Positions 30,265-40,296 of a stretch of DNA of 64,000 nucleotides are shown here, in pieces. A program made the translations under genes and the position numbers. Origin of the DNA: Bactericera cockerelli (taxonomy: Eukaryota; Arthropoda; Insecta; Hemiptera; Triozidae); the NCBI GenBank assembly GCA_024516035.1, contig CM044966.1, forward strand, positions 18,685,094 to 18,749,093. The letters are read 5' to 3'. The notes beneath the pieces were generated by a model. It was not told the origin of the DNA and did not search any database. It saw only the letters and a program-made list of their open reading frames with translations. Each line of letters begins with the position of its first letter. Position 1 is the first letter of the stretch.

Positions 30265-30365
30265 AGAAAGAGAGAGTGAGGGAAAGAGAGATAAAGAGGA
30301 GAGAGAGAGAGAAAGAAAGAAAGAGAGAGAGAAAAAGGTAGAGAAAAAGAGAGAGAGAGAGAGAG
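30265..30365. repeat. (GA)n microsatellite
   Basis: GA repeats with GAAA interruptions. Confidence 0.9.
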
Positions 30366-30492
30366 CACTAAATTAACCAAAACCTACAACCAGACCAGCT
30401 CGGTATTTAAATCTACAGGGTGTTCTAAATAACAAATCTTTGTACAGGGTGTTTCATGAGATATAAATATCAATCCTAAATCAAATTTCTTT

Positions 30493-30600
30493 TATTATTA
30501 TTATTATTCAACACTATATTGGATATAAATGGACATATGGACAGTACAAAAAATTATTTTAACAATGAAAAAAATGGAAATAAAAGAAAGAGAAGCATTT
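30493..30600 (-). mobile_element. LINE 3' tail fragment (L-hp)
   Basis: (ATT)n, then CAACACTATATTGGATATAA and TTTTAACAATGAAAAAAATG, the terminal part of L-hp without its hairpin. Confidence 0.65.
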
Positions 30601-30608
30601 GCTCACTA

Positions 30609-30790
30609 TGTTAAATACATAATTATGAAATAACCGCCAAAACACCTTAACATTTCTGGTTGAATACAAAATTCTAATCTCTCTTGTATAACACCAGGGT
30701 GGCAGTCACTGTGTTAAATATGAAATAACCGCCAAAACACCTCCACATTTCTGGTTGAATACAAAATTCTAATCTCTCTTCTCTCTGCTT
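30609..30790. repeat. ~99-bp tandem duplication
   Basis: TGAAATAACCGCCAAAACAC through AAATTCTAATCTCTCTT occurs at about 30625-30688 and 30721-30780. Confidence 0.7.
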
Positions 30791-30881
30791 CGCTAGGTAT
30801 TGAAGAATCGGTTCCAGCGCTACTCAACCTAAGGTTCAGTAATTGAAACGGCAATGGACCACACTCGTTTCGCCATTTGGT

Positions 30882-31045
30882 AGTCATCGTGGCCGAGTGA
30901 GTTAGCGCAGTAGGCATTTTATGAATTGGGTTCGATCCCCAGTGGGACAGGAATTTACTACTCTGTACTTGGATGTTCGGGGTCCACTCATACTTTGTGA
31001 GGAAAAATAAGTAGCAGCAACCAACCAGTAGCGGAATTATGGGCA
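30882..31045 (+). mobile_element. tRNA-derived SINE S6, 5' two thirds
   Basis: Head GTGGCCGAGTGAGTTAGCGC, B box GGTTCGATCCC, body GTACTTGGATGTTCGGGGTC; the 3' third is missing. Confidence 0.78.
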
Positions 31046-31359
31046 AATAAATGGTATATATTAAATGGTACAAAGTCCTATGATTCTGCGCTAACCGCTA
31101 AAACTGTGACATGTAATAACACAAATGAAAAACAATATTTTATTATATTATATTTTCGACAGTTAATTGGCGGACACGTACCTATCTTGAAGGTCGGTGG
31201 TTCGAATCCACATAATTGAAAATATTTAGGGAGTAATGATGATTATGATAAGGAATTTCTATTCTCGTCTTTTGGCACTGCAAATCAGGAAAATATATTC
31301 GAGATTGAATAAAAGTTATCATATATTTTTTGTTAATAATGATAACAGGTAGTAACTCA

Positions 31360-31455
31360 AATTAATGAGGAAAATTCAATTACTGGGTGGGATTCGAACC
31401 AACGGATCCCTACGCTACCTGGATTACCAGCGCGTTAACCAATTGACTGCCAGTC
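31360..31455 (-). mobile_element. SINE S3 head
   Basis: Minus strand: GACTGGCAGTCAATTGGTTA, B box GGTTCGAATCCC, CAGTAATTGAATTTTCC. Tail absent. Confidence 0.72.
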
Positions 31456-31465
31456 AATCACGATG

Positions 31466-31573
31466 AGATATCTCAAGTACTCAAACTCGCTTTACTAATA
31501 TTTCTTTAGCCACCGACCACCGACCACCGACCTCCAGGTTACGAGTCCGCCGCCTTATCAATCAAGCTACCAA
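31466..31573 (-). mobile_element. SINE S2 with a small triplication
   Basis: Reversed S2; the CCACCGAC word at the B-box side is repeated three times at 31510-31532, so the B box is damaged. Confidence 0.65.
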
Positions 31574-31604
31574 GTTCAAAGGCTCAGTAAAATATTGCTT
31601 GGAA

Positions 31605-32290
31605 ACTGTTGCCGATTTTGATCAATTAGGGAAAAATATGAAAAAATCTGGTGTAAACATCACACGACTTTCCTTATCCCCCAAAAAGGAGTCGCATTCC
31701 GCTGGTGACTCAACGGTAACAGATTACTAAAATTCAATGCCAAATTCGTAATCAGCACTTAAAAATCATTGAAATTGATATGTCACAACCTCCATCTAGG
31801 GTGAATAATAAAAAAGTTAGGCAGAGCGGGTCCCCCCAAAATACCGGTAAATTCGAGCCGATGTCAAAAAAGTTCAAGATAATAAAAAAATGATAAGAAT
31901 AGACCCCTATTATTTTTTTAATCCAAGAAAATGTTGTTCTCTAACTTTTTTTGTATCTTTAACCAATTCAAAGAATTGGCGCTTGCGGCTAATATTTGCG
32001 GCCGTGCGGCCGTAGAATGCGGCCGATTTCAACCAAAAGTTTCGTGGTTCGTCTGGTGTATAAAATTAATTTGTGTACCAAATTTCAAGTCTGTAGCTTT
32101 TACCGTTCTTGAGATATCCTGTTCACAGACAGATAGACAGACAGACAGACAGACGCACGGACCAATGGCTGAAAACAACTTTTTTTGGTATCCTGAGGCC
32201 ATGATTCGTCCAGAAATGTGAAAAACTGGGTAGGTCAAATTTTCGACGAATACAATACTTTCCTTATTATAAGATAAGGAAAGTAAAAAA
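31605..32290 (+). repeat. Interspersed element R13, longest copy
   Basis: Starts near TCTGGTGTAAACATCACACG, has ACTTTCCTTATC close to its 5' end and the palindrome ACTTTCCTTATTATAAGATAAGG plus AAAGT at its 3' end (split here for length). A (GACA)n run lies at 32133-32152. No long frame. Other copies: 3925-4125, 17620-17930, 63310-63495. Possibly a non-autonomous DNA element with TIR ACTTTCCTTATC; the class is uncertain. Confidence 0.62.
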
Positions 32291-32815
32291 TTGAAATCAG
32301 AGCAGAAAAATATTTTTCTTTACAAGAACGGACACAATACTTCCAATTTCTAATATTAAAAATTCATCCGAAGTTATATTTGTGATTGATAACAAATGCT
32401 TCTTGAGATGCTTTCCTGGACATTCTGGGATTTTGTTTTCTTCAATAACTTATCTTGTAAAATTTAGAGCGGGGGGGATTTTTTTTTTTATATTAGGTAA
32501 GTTCCTTTAACTTGAACATGACTGTTTGTGAGCAAAACTCAATGCTCGCTAGCAAAAAGGAAGAGTTATGAGTAACTATGAAAAAGGAGCAATTGCTTTT
32601 TTTCTACCTTTTGCTTTTACATCTTTCTTTTCCTTCAGACCATTCGCTTTTACTTTTTGTTTTTGCTCACGAGCAATTGCTTCTCTTTTACGAATACAGC
32701 CCACATTTTGAGATAAGGTATACAATCCAGAAGTAGACAAACTTGTGGCCTCAACCGTCTCCAGGTTAGGAAACGCTGCTCTGTCTCAGATCTGAAAAGA
32801 CAACCCAATATTCGC
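32291..32815. other. Region with no recognised feature
   Basis: Runs of GCAAAAAGGAAGAGTTATG-like and TTTTTGCTCACGAGCAATTG words form weak inverted stretches near 32520-32690. No gene. Confidence 0.4.
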
Positions 32816-32819
32816 AAAC

Positions 32820-32864
32820 CAGTTTCTCTCTCTCTCAGTCTACAGGTATCTCTCTCCCCCTCAG

Positions 32865-32903
<39 letters not shown>

Positions 32904-33715
32904 ATCTCTCTTTTACTTCTTACTTCTGATGTCGAGTTTCTATGCAAAAAAAATCTGGCTGAACTATCCTACATAACCAACAAAGAAAACGCTTTTGGCA
33001 ACCCCCAGTTTCATTTACCTTAATGGTGGGATTTAATTATTTTTTTAATTTGGAGTACAGCACTGCTTTAAGCACACATGGACTCTTCTATAACTCAATT
33101 TATTACTACGTCCCATTGCCCCCCCCCCCCCCAGATCTTAAAGACCTCACACAGTGTGCGCATTGAACGTGTTGAAACATTATTTATGTTTACGAGCTTT
33201 GGGTTGAGTCTGAATACGAGCCCGGTCAAATGGGCTGCCCCCCCTCCCCTCCAACCCCCCCGCCTCTCTCTCACCCCTATCCCAATTCTACTGGTGAGGA
33301 GGCGTGGGTAAAGCGGTGTGGGGGGGAGGGAGGAGGAGGTGGCGGTGATCCTCGCTAAAGTATTCTTGATAATCTATAGTCTCAGGGCGAAATTAATAGA
33401 CGTTATTGTTTTACCACTGTGGCGCAAAATCTCACGTACTGTCTCAGATGGGGAAAATTCTCCCTCTCTCTCTTTCTCTCCTCTCTCTCTCCTTTTACTC
33501 TCCCTGTCTCTCTATCTTTCTCTCTTTCTCTATCTCCCTCCTCTCTTTCTCTCACTCCCTCCTCTCTCCCTATTCTCTCTCCTCTCTCTCTCTCCCTCAC
33601 TCTCTCTTCTCTCCTCTCTCTCTGTCCTCTCTATCTTCCACCTCTCTATCTCTCTCTCTCTCTCTCTCTCCTCTCTCTCCCTCCCCTATCTCTCTCTCTC
33701 TCTATATCTCTGTAG
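32820..33715. repeat. Two (CT)n tracts with a C-rich spacer
   Basis: (CT)n at 32820-32920 and 33455-33715. Between them lie C13 at 33120-33133 and C-rich runs near 33237-33265. The Leu-Ser frames are artefacts. Confidence 0.88.
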
Positions 33716-33799
33716 TGTGTGATTTACCTGTTGCATGTCTTGACAACCACTCTGTTAATTATCATCCTGAACTTGGAGATAAACTGGTTTCACAGCTCA

Positions 33800-34122
33800 T
33801 GGGGGGTGCAATACAGTCCATCCTATACCCCTGGGAATATCTCTGGAACGAGCGGTACTCAAAGTGTGGGCACTGTGGTCCCCTGATTTTGTACTGGTAA
33901 ATTACTCTCATGAGGGGTGCAATACAGTACACTCTATAGCCCTGGGAGTATCTCTGGAACGAGTGGTACTCAAAGTGTGGGCACTGTGTTCCCCTGACTT
34001 TGTACTGGTAATAACTCTCATAGGGATTACAATACAGATCATAATAATAAATACAGATGTAATACAGTTCATTCTATATCATTGGGAATATCTCTGGAAC
34101 GAGTGTTGCTCAAAGTGTGGGA
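33800..34122 (+). repeat. ~118-bp tandem repeat with hAT-like end words
   Basis: Nearly three units of GGGGTGCAATACAG, GGGAATATCTCTGGAACGAG and TGGTACTCAAAGTGTGGGCA. The last words resemble hAT termini (AGTGGTTCTCAAA type, known from Charlie elements), so this may be an amplified hAT end. The third unit is cut by S2 at 34123. Confidence 0.62.
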
Positions 34123-34248
34123 CCGACCTCAGTAGCTTGATCGATAAGGCGGCGTATCTTGGAGGTGGATGGTTCAAGTTCCGATTTCAGCGCAGAGTTA
34201 GTGAAGCGAGTTTGAGTAGCGACAGTACGAAAGTGTTATTTTTTGTTA
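34123..34248 (+). mobile_element. SINE S2, left member of an inverted pair
   Basis: CCGACCTCAGTAGCTTGATC head; the anticodon arm lacks about 6 bp (GGCGGCGTATCTTGG). Body AAGCGAGTTTGAGTAG. Confidence 0.76.
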
Positions 34249-34342
34249 TCATATTTATATTAATCACTTTCGTGATGTCACATCTACTCAAACTCACTTT
34301 ACTAAAGTCCGCCGCCTTATCAATGAAGCTACTGAGGTCGGT
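34249..34342 (-). mobile_element. SINE S2, right member of an inverted pair
   Basis: Tail-to-tail with the previous copy. It lacks the B box: CTTTACTAAA joins directly to GTCCGCCGCCTTATCAATG. Confidence 0.74.
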
Positions 34343-34419
34343 TTTTTTCTTCTCTTTATTTTTGATCATTTTGCAAATTGATTTTCGCCATTTTAACAAA
34401 TTTACTTAAAAATACCCCC

Positions 34420-34505
34420 CGAGGCATGGCCCTATATTTTTCCTAACCCTACTCTACATAATGATGCATTGCCGTACCCCGTTTTGAGCCTGAATTCGGC
34501 GTAAC
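34420..34505 (+). repeat. Interspersed repeat R12
   Basis: GAGGCATGGCCCTATATTT, CTAACCCTACTCTACATAAT, GCATTGCCGT and GCCTGAATTCGGCG. Confidence 0.6.
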
Positions 34506-34512
34506 CCAAGTT

Positions 34513-34720
34513 GTAATAATAATAATGTTAATATCACTTTATTTATACGGCCCGATTAGGACTAATAAGTCCCATCATTGCAGCAGTAAGCCCAAGACAT
34601 ATTATTATGTGGTAAAAATGGGAGAATAACTTGTCATATCCGGGCTGGGTTTCGAACCCACGACCTCTGGAATCTCTGGATTCACAGAGTGCCGGCTTTA
34701 CCACTGAGCTACTGGGACAG
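34513..34720 (-). mobile_element. tRNA-derived SINE S1, full length
   Basis: Minus strand head GTCCCAGTAGCTCAGTGG, B box GGGTTCGAAACCC. The TTTGGGAT word of the body is deleted (GGTAAAAATGGGAG). Confidence 0.8.
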
Positions 34721-34879
34721 ACTGTTGTACTATTGTAAAACTCGTGATTGTTAGGGAAGATTTCTACAGAAACAGGTAGATCCTTGGCCTTCTTCTTCTA
34801 TCTTGTATTCCCCCTATTGCGAAATAAACATTTTCTGAATGAGGGTTATTCCTCTTTGATTTTTTTTTGCAAACTCATT

Positions 34880-34980
34880 TGCACCATATTACGAAAGAGG
34901 GGAGGCATACTAAGCGATGGGTAAGCTATAACATAGACCACAAGCGTAGCTTCTGTTTCATAACTACGAAATGAAAAATA
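34880..34980 (+). mobile_element. SINE S10 fragment, diverged
   Basis: GGGGAGGCATACTAAGCGAT, CACAAGCGTAGCTTCTG and ACGAAATGAAAAAT. Confidence 0.58.
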
Positions 34981-35159
34981 TTGTGAAAAACTCCTTTTTT
35001 AAGAGAAGAGATTTCGGTTATTTTAAAGATTTGGCGCGTGAAAGAGGCTCTGAAACACTCATTTTTTTTATTATTATTATTTATTTTTTTTTTTTTTGAG
35101 AAAAGAAATTTCGGTTACTTAACGTATTTGGCACGTTGATTTTCTGGAAGGTAGGTACG

Positions 35160-35358
35160 TTTGGTAGTGGTTCTTCTGATAATCCAGGTCACGTATATCA
35201 GGTTGGTTCGAATCCAACCAGTATATGAAATATTTCTCATTTATTTGAATTTGTAACCACATAATAATAAGACTCTGTGAGTGCAGTTAGGTGGTGGAAA
35301 ATGCTTTGAGGCTTTGAGCATTAACCTTACCTGTTAGTTACTTTCCAACAAAGGGAAT
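35160..35358 (+). mobile_element. tRNA-derived SINE S3, head damaged
   Basis: B box GGTTCGAATCC; the A-box part is lost (TTTGGTAGTGGTTCTTCTG). The body has a 10-bp GAGGCTTTGA duplication near 35310. Confidence 0.72.
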
Positions 35359-35460
35359 TACTATTGGAGGAATTTAATCCTGAACGTAAATAATTATTAT
35401 AATGCCTTAAATACAACTTGAACCTCTTCTTCTTTCACTTTGCCTTTTCCTAATCCTATT

Positions 35461-35795
35461 TGAGGTCGGCATTGTTCAACCTCATGGTTGAGGTTGGTTG
35501 GTGTTGGCATATATTATGTATGTTTTACGGCTGGATGCCTTACCTAACGCCAACGATTCTATTTGGTTTTAACGTCTTGATCAGGACGGGGGTGTTACCC
35601 TCCAGCATTCGCTGGGAATCGTACCAGCTACCCACTTTAACCTCACTCAGCCTAGGTAGGGCCAGAAATGCCAGCCTCACATATACGGAAGGAACAGAAT
35701 TTTCAGTGTGAAAAGTCTGCCCCAACCGGGGATTGAACTCGGGATCTCTGGACTATACGGGCAGTAGTCACAAGCGTTATGCCACGGAGGCTGGC
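35461..35795 (-). mobile_element. tRNA-derived SINE S5, longest copy
   Basis: Minus strand: head AGCCTCCGTGGCATAACGCT, B box GAGTTCAATCCC, core CCTAGGCTGAGTGAGGTTAA, AGGACGTTAAAACCAAAT, then the long tail with AACCTCAACCATGAGGTTGA and GCCGACCTC. Confidence 0.8.
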
Positions 35796-35837
35796 ATTTC
35801 CGGCCCTACCTTAAATACATCTTGAACCAAATAATAA

Positions 35838-35915
35838 TAGTATAAATAATTCGCCTTATTTATACTGCCCGATTAGGACTATTGAGTCCCATTATTCCAG
35901 CAGTAACCTCAACGG
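35838..35915 (-). mobile_element. SINE S1 tail fragment
   Basis: ATTCGCCTTATTTATACTGC through CCCATTATTCCAGCAGTAA. Confidence 0.66.
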
Positions 35916-35950
35916 ATTTAGCTAGTGACGTTATATTATATTAGAGCACC

Positions 35951-36135
35951 TAATAGGGTTGGGTGGAAGAGATTGCCATAGGCAATAACCCCGCCCTTTA
36001 GTTAGGACATAATATGTATATATTTTGTTTATTTTTTTCTGTTTACATTTATACTGTCAATTTTGTTTTTTTTTTTTTTTTAATTTACCATTATTTGTTT
36101 GTATTACATGTTCTTCTAATAAAGTGTTTAATAAT
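35951..36135 (+). mobile_element. LINE 3' end (L-hp), class 1
   Basis: Hairpin at about 35955-36002 (AGGGTTGGGTGG, ATTGCC/GGCAAT, CCCCGCCCTTTAG), then a T-rich tail, TTCTTCTAATAAAGTGTTT and (TAA)n. Confidence 0.76.
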
Positions 36136-36330
36136 AATATGTCTTATGTGTTGTGTGTTATGTTATATTATAAAGAGTTATAGGTGAAAGTTCGTAGATA
36201 CCTACTCGGGATAAGGTGGGTGTTAAATGCTAAGTGCTTTCTACTGTAAACCAGACCAGAGAACCAATTAATTAGACAGATAAATTCTAATGATACCCAC
36301 TACTACATTCAATAATACTACAGCAAATAC

Positions 36331-36478
36331 CGACCTCAGTAGCTTGATGGATAAGGCGGCGGACTTGTAACCTGGAGGTCGGTGGTTCAAATCCCGGTTT
36401 CAGCGTGTATTTAGTAAAGCGAGTATGAGTAGTTGTGATATCACGATTTTTTTTATGATAAAAATTATGATAACTTAA
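36331..36478 (+). mobile_element. tRNA-derived SINE S2, full length
   Basis: Head CCGACCTCAGTAGCTTGATG, B box GGTTCAAATCCC, body AAAGCGAGTATGAGTAG, tail TGTGATATCACGATTTTT. Confidence 0.8.
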
Positions 36479-36485
36479 TCATACA

Positions 36486-36620
36486 GCCAGACCAGATGGA
36501 CAGATTCTCGTAGGATCGCCGAAGTGAAACAACGTCCAGCGATGTGAAGATTTCGTGATGCTGACATTCCGACCCAACCCAGGCTGGGTGAGGTTCATGT
36601 TTCCTGCGAAAGAAGGGCAA
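36486..36620 (+). mobile_element. 5S-derived SINE S7, partial
   Basis: 5S-like ATTCTCGTAGGATCGCCGAA and GTGAAACAACGTCC, then core CCAGGCTGGGTGAGGTTCAT; the C-box region is worn and the 3' end missing. Confidence 0.72.
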
Positions 36621-36689
36621 AAACCAAGATATAGGCTAGAATAGCCGTCTTCAGTTTTAAGAACGTGAAGAACTTGGTGCTAAATCAAT

Positions 36690-36965
36690 AAATAAAAAAT
36701 ATTAGAAGTCCTAACTAAATTTCGGGGTTATTGCCTATGGCAATCTCATCCACCCAACCCAAAAGTAAACACCCAAAGCCAAAGCGCTAGCTCACTCCAC
36801 CAGGGTGACAATAATAATGATATTACTATGGATTCTATGGAAGAGAATGCCGTTGGCATTAGCACCGCCCTTGATCAACTGTTGTTTTATTAATGTCAAT
36901 TTCTATGTATTTATACATATATTCTATGTAAATAAAACTTGATCTAATATGTTCAATAATATTGT
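36690..36965. mobile_element. Two LINE 3' ends, opposite strands, S6 scrap between
   Basis: 36690-36765 is a minus-strand class 1 L-hp hairpin with the outer stem broken (AAATTTCGG). 36767-36812 has reversed S6 words (GCGCTAGCTCACTCCACC). 36835-36965 is a plus-strand class 2 end: GGAAGAGAATGCCGTTGGC, CACCGCCCTTGATCAA, then AATAAAACTTGATC. Confidence 0.66.
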
Positions 36966-37140
36966 AAATGTATTGTATAATAAAAGCTAGTAAATTTAGA
37001 AGTAAAAGTTGGTTGTTTATTGGTTCTGAAAGTAGATCTCGCATGTCCCATGGACCGTTATGTTATGTCACTTGTGTTATGTCACTTGTGTGCACCTGGG
37101 AGACTTATGCAACAGAACTTTTTGCTGTCATAATCACCTA

Positions 37141-37243
37141 TTGTCTGTCCCGGCAGCTCAGTGGTCAAAGTGTCTGACTAGTACGCCAGAGGTCGTGGGT
37201 TCGAAACCTAGCCGAGACATGACAAATTGTCCTCCCAATCATC
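37141..37243 (+). mobile_element. SINE S1 head
   Basis: GTCCCGGCAGCTCAGTGG, a near-normal anticodon arm (GTCAAAGTGTCTGACTAG), B box GGGTTCGAAACC. Same subtype as 20041-20348. Confidence 0.75.
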
Positions 37244-37245
37244 TA

Positions 37246-37316
37246 GTCACTATAGATTTATTTAAGTCGCAGTGTTAATTGTGAGGGTGTCACTGAAAAC
37301 CCTGCAACCAGATTCT
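37246..37316 (+). mobile_element. SINE S5 terminal fragment
   Basis: Matches the end of the 55203-55535 copy: AGTCGCAGTGTTAATTGTG, CACTGAAAACCCTGCAACC, running straight into (CT)n. Confidence 0.62.
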
Positions 37317-38117
37317 CTCTCTCTCTCTATCTCTCTCTTTCTCTCTCTCTATCTCTCTCTCTCCCTCTTTCTTCCTATCTCTCTCTCTCTGTCTATCCAG
37401 CCAAGTGAAAGTTGTTTATTAGAGAGAGAGAAAAAGAGAGAGAGAGAGAGAGAGAGATTTGGACCAGATCCGATAGTGAGATCACTACAAGGAGACTAAA
37501 TGCGTGGGACCAGGCCAGACAGAAACCGGATGAATCAGAAATCTATAGCCAATTGAGTCACTATTAATATCTGCTAATGTGATAATAATAATAATAGTCT
37601 GGATAGAGAGAGAGAGTATAAGAGAGAGTGTAAGAGAGAGAGAGAGAAAGAGAGAGTGTAAGAGAGAGAATTGAATTGAATTGAATTGAATTGAATATGA
37701 TAACTTTATTGAACAATAATTATTTACAATGTATAATATCTCCTAAGATAAGTCTACCTTTTTCGGAGATGATCTCTTTCCGAAAGGTTCATTAATTTCA
37801 TATTTTTTTAATTCTTAAAGTTCTCTAGATATTAGCTACATAATATTAGGTTGTAAGCACAGAAAATAAATAAAATTTTATTTTTACAATCTAGTGACAC
37901 TTGAAAAGGTAATTGTCTGCTATGATTTTTCTCTCAACTATTTATGTAAAATAATACTTTTTTTAGAGAGAGAAAGAGAGAGAGAACGAGAGGGAGAGAG
38001 AAACAGAGAGAGAACGAGAGGGAGAGAGAAACAGAGAGAGAACGAGAGGGAGAGAGAAAGAGAGAGAGAGAGGGAGAGAGAGAGATAGGGCAGAGTTAGA
38101 GACTGAGAGAGAGAGAG

Positions 38118-38148
<31 letters not shown>

Positions 38149-38150
38149 TC
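37317..38150. repeat. (CT)n/(GA)n cluster and (TTGAA)n
   Basis: CT tract 37317-37397, GA tracts 37421-37457, 37604-37670 and 37965-38150, and (GAATT)n at 37669-37695. 37700-37960 is AT-rich without a gene. Confidence 0.88.
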
Positions 38151-38202
38151 CGCTTTTGGTGTAACACCCTCTCACACACTCGAGAGGAGATAACCTGAGA
38201 AA

Positions 38203-38300
38203 TAATAATAATGTCGCCTTATTTATACTGAACGATTAGGTCTAATGAGTCCCATTCCAGCAGTATTATATGGCAAAAATCCCAAATGATAGGATAAAAT
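38203..38300 (-). mobile_element. SINE S1 tail fragments
   Basis: ATGTCGCCTTATTTATACTG, GAGTCCCATTCCAGCAG; a second eroded S1-tail copy (TTGCCTTATTTAAATACTGC) follows at 38328-38360. Confidence 0.58.
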
Positions 38301-38625
38301 AGTAGTAATAATAATAATGATAATAATATTGCCTTATTTAAATACTGCCTGATTAGTTAAATTGAATTGAATAGTGGCAATATTAAGTCAGCAATAAGCT
38401 CAAAAATCCTGAATGGAAGGATAAAATAATTCTAATAATAGTACATAAATATAATATGTAATTGAATTGAATTAAATAATAATAATAATGAGATCTACCA
38501 ATTAGCTAATATGTCGCAGGTGAAAGTTGTGCTATAACATAAATAGCCAGAGCCTGAGGTGTGCTATTAATATTCGCAATATATAATTATATACTTATAT
38601 ATATACATAACTTTTATGTATTTTA

Positions 38626-38967
38626 TTAACAAAATAAATTTTTATTTTGAACTGCTCTAAACAAAGAGTTGCCAACTGACACAGTATACAATTCAAACAT
38701 TCTTGTCATTACTTCTTTAAACATTTCAGGGTAGAATGAAATTTTTAAGGATGAAATTATTTCAGCAGCATCTTTGGGGACAGCTCTTATGAGTATATAT
38801 GGCGATGGATAATGTTTAGTGTATCCCTGAGAATTGTTATGCATAATTCTATAGTAGTAGTAGTCTGTTATGTAGTTGTGTATTTTTTTTCCAATAACTT
38901 TATTATATTTTATTTTAATATTCATACACATCCATCATAATACACAAAAGACATAATGTCTGACTGG
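38626..38967 (-). other. Unassigned open stretch, possible inverted LINE segment
   Basis: A 101-codon minus frame (38626-38931) contains YYYYRIMHNNSQGYTKHYPS and FYPEMFKEVMTRMFELY. I do not recognise it. An 18-bp inverted repeat, AAAAGACATAATGTCTGA / TCAGACATTATGTCTTTT (38944-38987), joins it to the LINE fragment at its right. Such joints arise when a LINE inserts with its 5' end inverted, but an independent scrap is equally possible. Confidence 0.35.
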
Positions 38968-38987
38968 AGCATCAGACATTATGTCTT

Positions 38988-39248
38988 TTGTGGAAAATCA
39001 TGAACGAAGAAACAACACCTTCATACTTACACTCCACATTTCAACCTCTGCAAAGTTTTCATTCACACAATACACGTTCACAACACCTCCTCAACATTCC
39101 ACTTCATCGCACAGACTTCATGAGTAAAAGTTTCACTGTAAATGCTGCCAGATTGTGGAATCAGCTTCCAGAGGAACTCAGAGTCTTGGAAAGTCGTACG
39201 TTATTTAAGATGAAATCAAAGGAATACATTTTTGCATTGGATCAGTGA
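38988..39248 (+). pseudogene. C-terminal tail of a LINE reverse transcriptase ORF
   Basis: 86 open codons to a TGA. The signature FTVNAARLWNQLPEELRVLE (residues ~48-67) and TLFKMKSKEYIFAL is the usual C-terminal end of CR1/Jockey/I-type LINE polymerases (V/ARLWNxLPxxLR...FKxxLKxYL). All catalytic parts are absent because of 5' truncation. The annotated Met is internal and has no start role. There is no overlap with the LINE at 10994; the sequences are from different families. Confidence 0.72.
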
Positions 39249-39279
39249 TATTGTATATTTTGTATAATTGTGTAGCCCT

Positions 39280-39312
<33 letters not shown>

Positions 39313-39477
39313 CTTCTTCCCCCTTTTTTTTAACCCCCCCCCCCCCCTCCCCCTTAACCCATATTTTATTTTATTTTTCTTCTTTTATGTATATAGTTTA
39401 TTTTGTTTTTCTTCTTCTATTTTTTTTGTAACTTAAATTGTCTTCTTTTTTTTCTCTCTTTTATCTTTTTTTTTTTT

Positions 39478-39528
39478 ATCAAGGGTGGTGCGGAAGAGAA
39501 TGCCGTTGGCATTAGCACCGCCCTTGAT
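39478..39528 (+). other. LINE 3'UTR RNA hairpin (class 2)
   Basis: Outer stem ATCAAGGG/CCCTTGAT, T.G, middle stem GGTGC/GCACC, bulge GGAAGAG, inner stem AATGCC/GGCATT, loop GTT. All stems are fully paired. Compare class 1 at 517-569. Confidence 0.78.
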
Positions 39529-39726
39529 CAAGTTTTGTTTTCTTAATTTTATTATCTATGTATGTATATATTCTATGTCATTATTTTGTTAATAAAACTT
39601 GATTGAACTTGTTTAATAATAATAATAATCATTTAATATTGAATAGGATTTAACATTTCAAGAGTTTAATCCACCACATACCTCAGCAAATATTAATAGC
39701 CTCTTCTAATTTTTTTATGGGTAGCA

Positions 39727-40012
39727 CTCATCATCATTATCATAGGGTGGCGTCATCGTGAACGATGGTAGCCAGACAGTGGAGGAATGATTCAGCACTT
39801 CTACCACTGTCTTCACAAGGAGGCTAATAATTGACAAGGGCCCCCCGAACCAAGCCAATGCTGGTCTACTTCTTGTTTATAGTCCCACAGCCAGACTGCT
39901 GGTCTACTCCCTGTTTATAGTCCCCCAGCCAGACTGCTGGTCTACTTCCTGTTTATAGTCCCTCAGCCAGACTGCTGGTCTACTCCCTGTTTATAGTCCC
40001 CCAGCCAGGGTA
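39727..40012 (-). mobile_element. V retroposon, four VNTR units
   Basis: Minus orientation: ATAGGGTGGCGTCATCGTGA, CAGTGGAGGAATGATTCAGC, GGAGGCTAATAATTGACAAG, then four 38-bp units (CTGGTCTACTCCCTGTTTAT AGTCCCCCAGCCAGA). Confidence 0.8.
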
Positions 40013-40185
40013 ACACTCAACACTAGAAAAAAAAAATGAAAATACAAAAAAGAGAAGGAGCTTTAGTTAATTCTGTTATTATGTCACAATTTTTAGTGGG
40101 TATCAGCCAACACTAAAAAAAATACAAAAAAGATAAAAAGCTTTAGTTATTTCTGTTATTATGTCACAATTTTTAGTGGGTAGCA
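40013..40185. repeat. ~87-bp tandem duplication
   Basis: CAACACTA, A-run, GAAAATACAAAAAAGAGAAG and TCACAATTTTTAGTGGGTA occur twice. Confidence 0.75.
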
Positions 40186-40296
40186 TCGACATCACGAGAA
40201 CTAATGCATCATAATATCTCCAACGTACATCATCATATTTCAATATCCAATCCCGTAATGCCACCACTGATCATTTCCCACTCTATGTACAACCCG

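Larger units (their letters stand above)
38968..39630 (+). mobile_element. 5'-truncated LINE with class 2 L-hp 3' end
   Basis: The ORF C-terminus (to 39248), a T/C-rich stretch (39280-39477, with T30 and C10 runs), the class 2 hairpin (39478-39528), AATAAAACTTGATTGAAC and (TAA)n. It ties the hairpin to a LINE coding region. Confidence 0.75.

Noticed and set aside
35540..35725. Short frames across SINE S5
   Set aside because: The same frames recur in other S5 copies with differing stops; they reflect SINE sequence, not protein.
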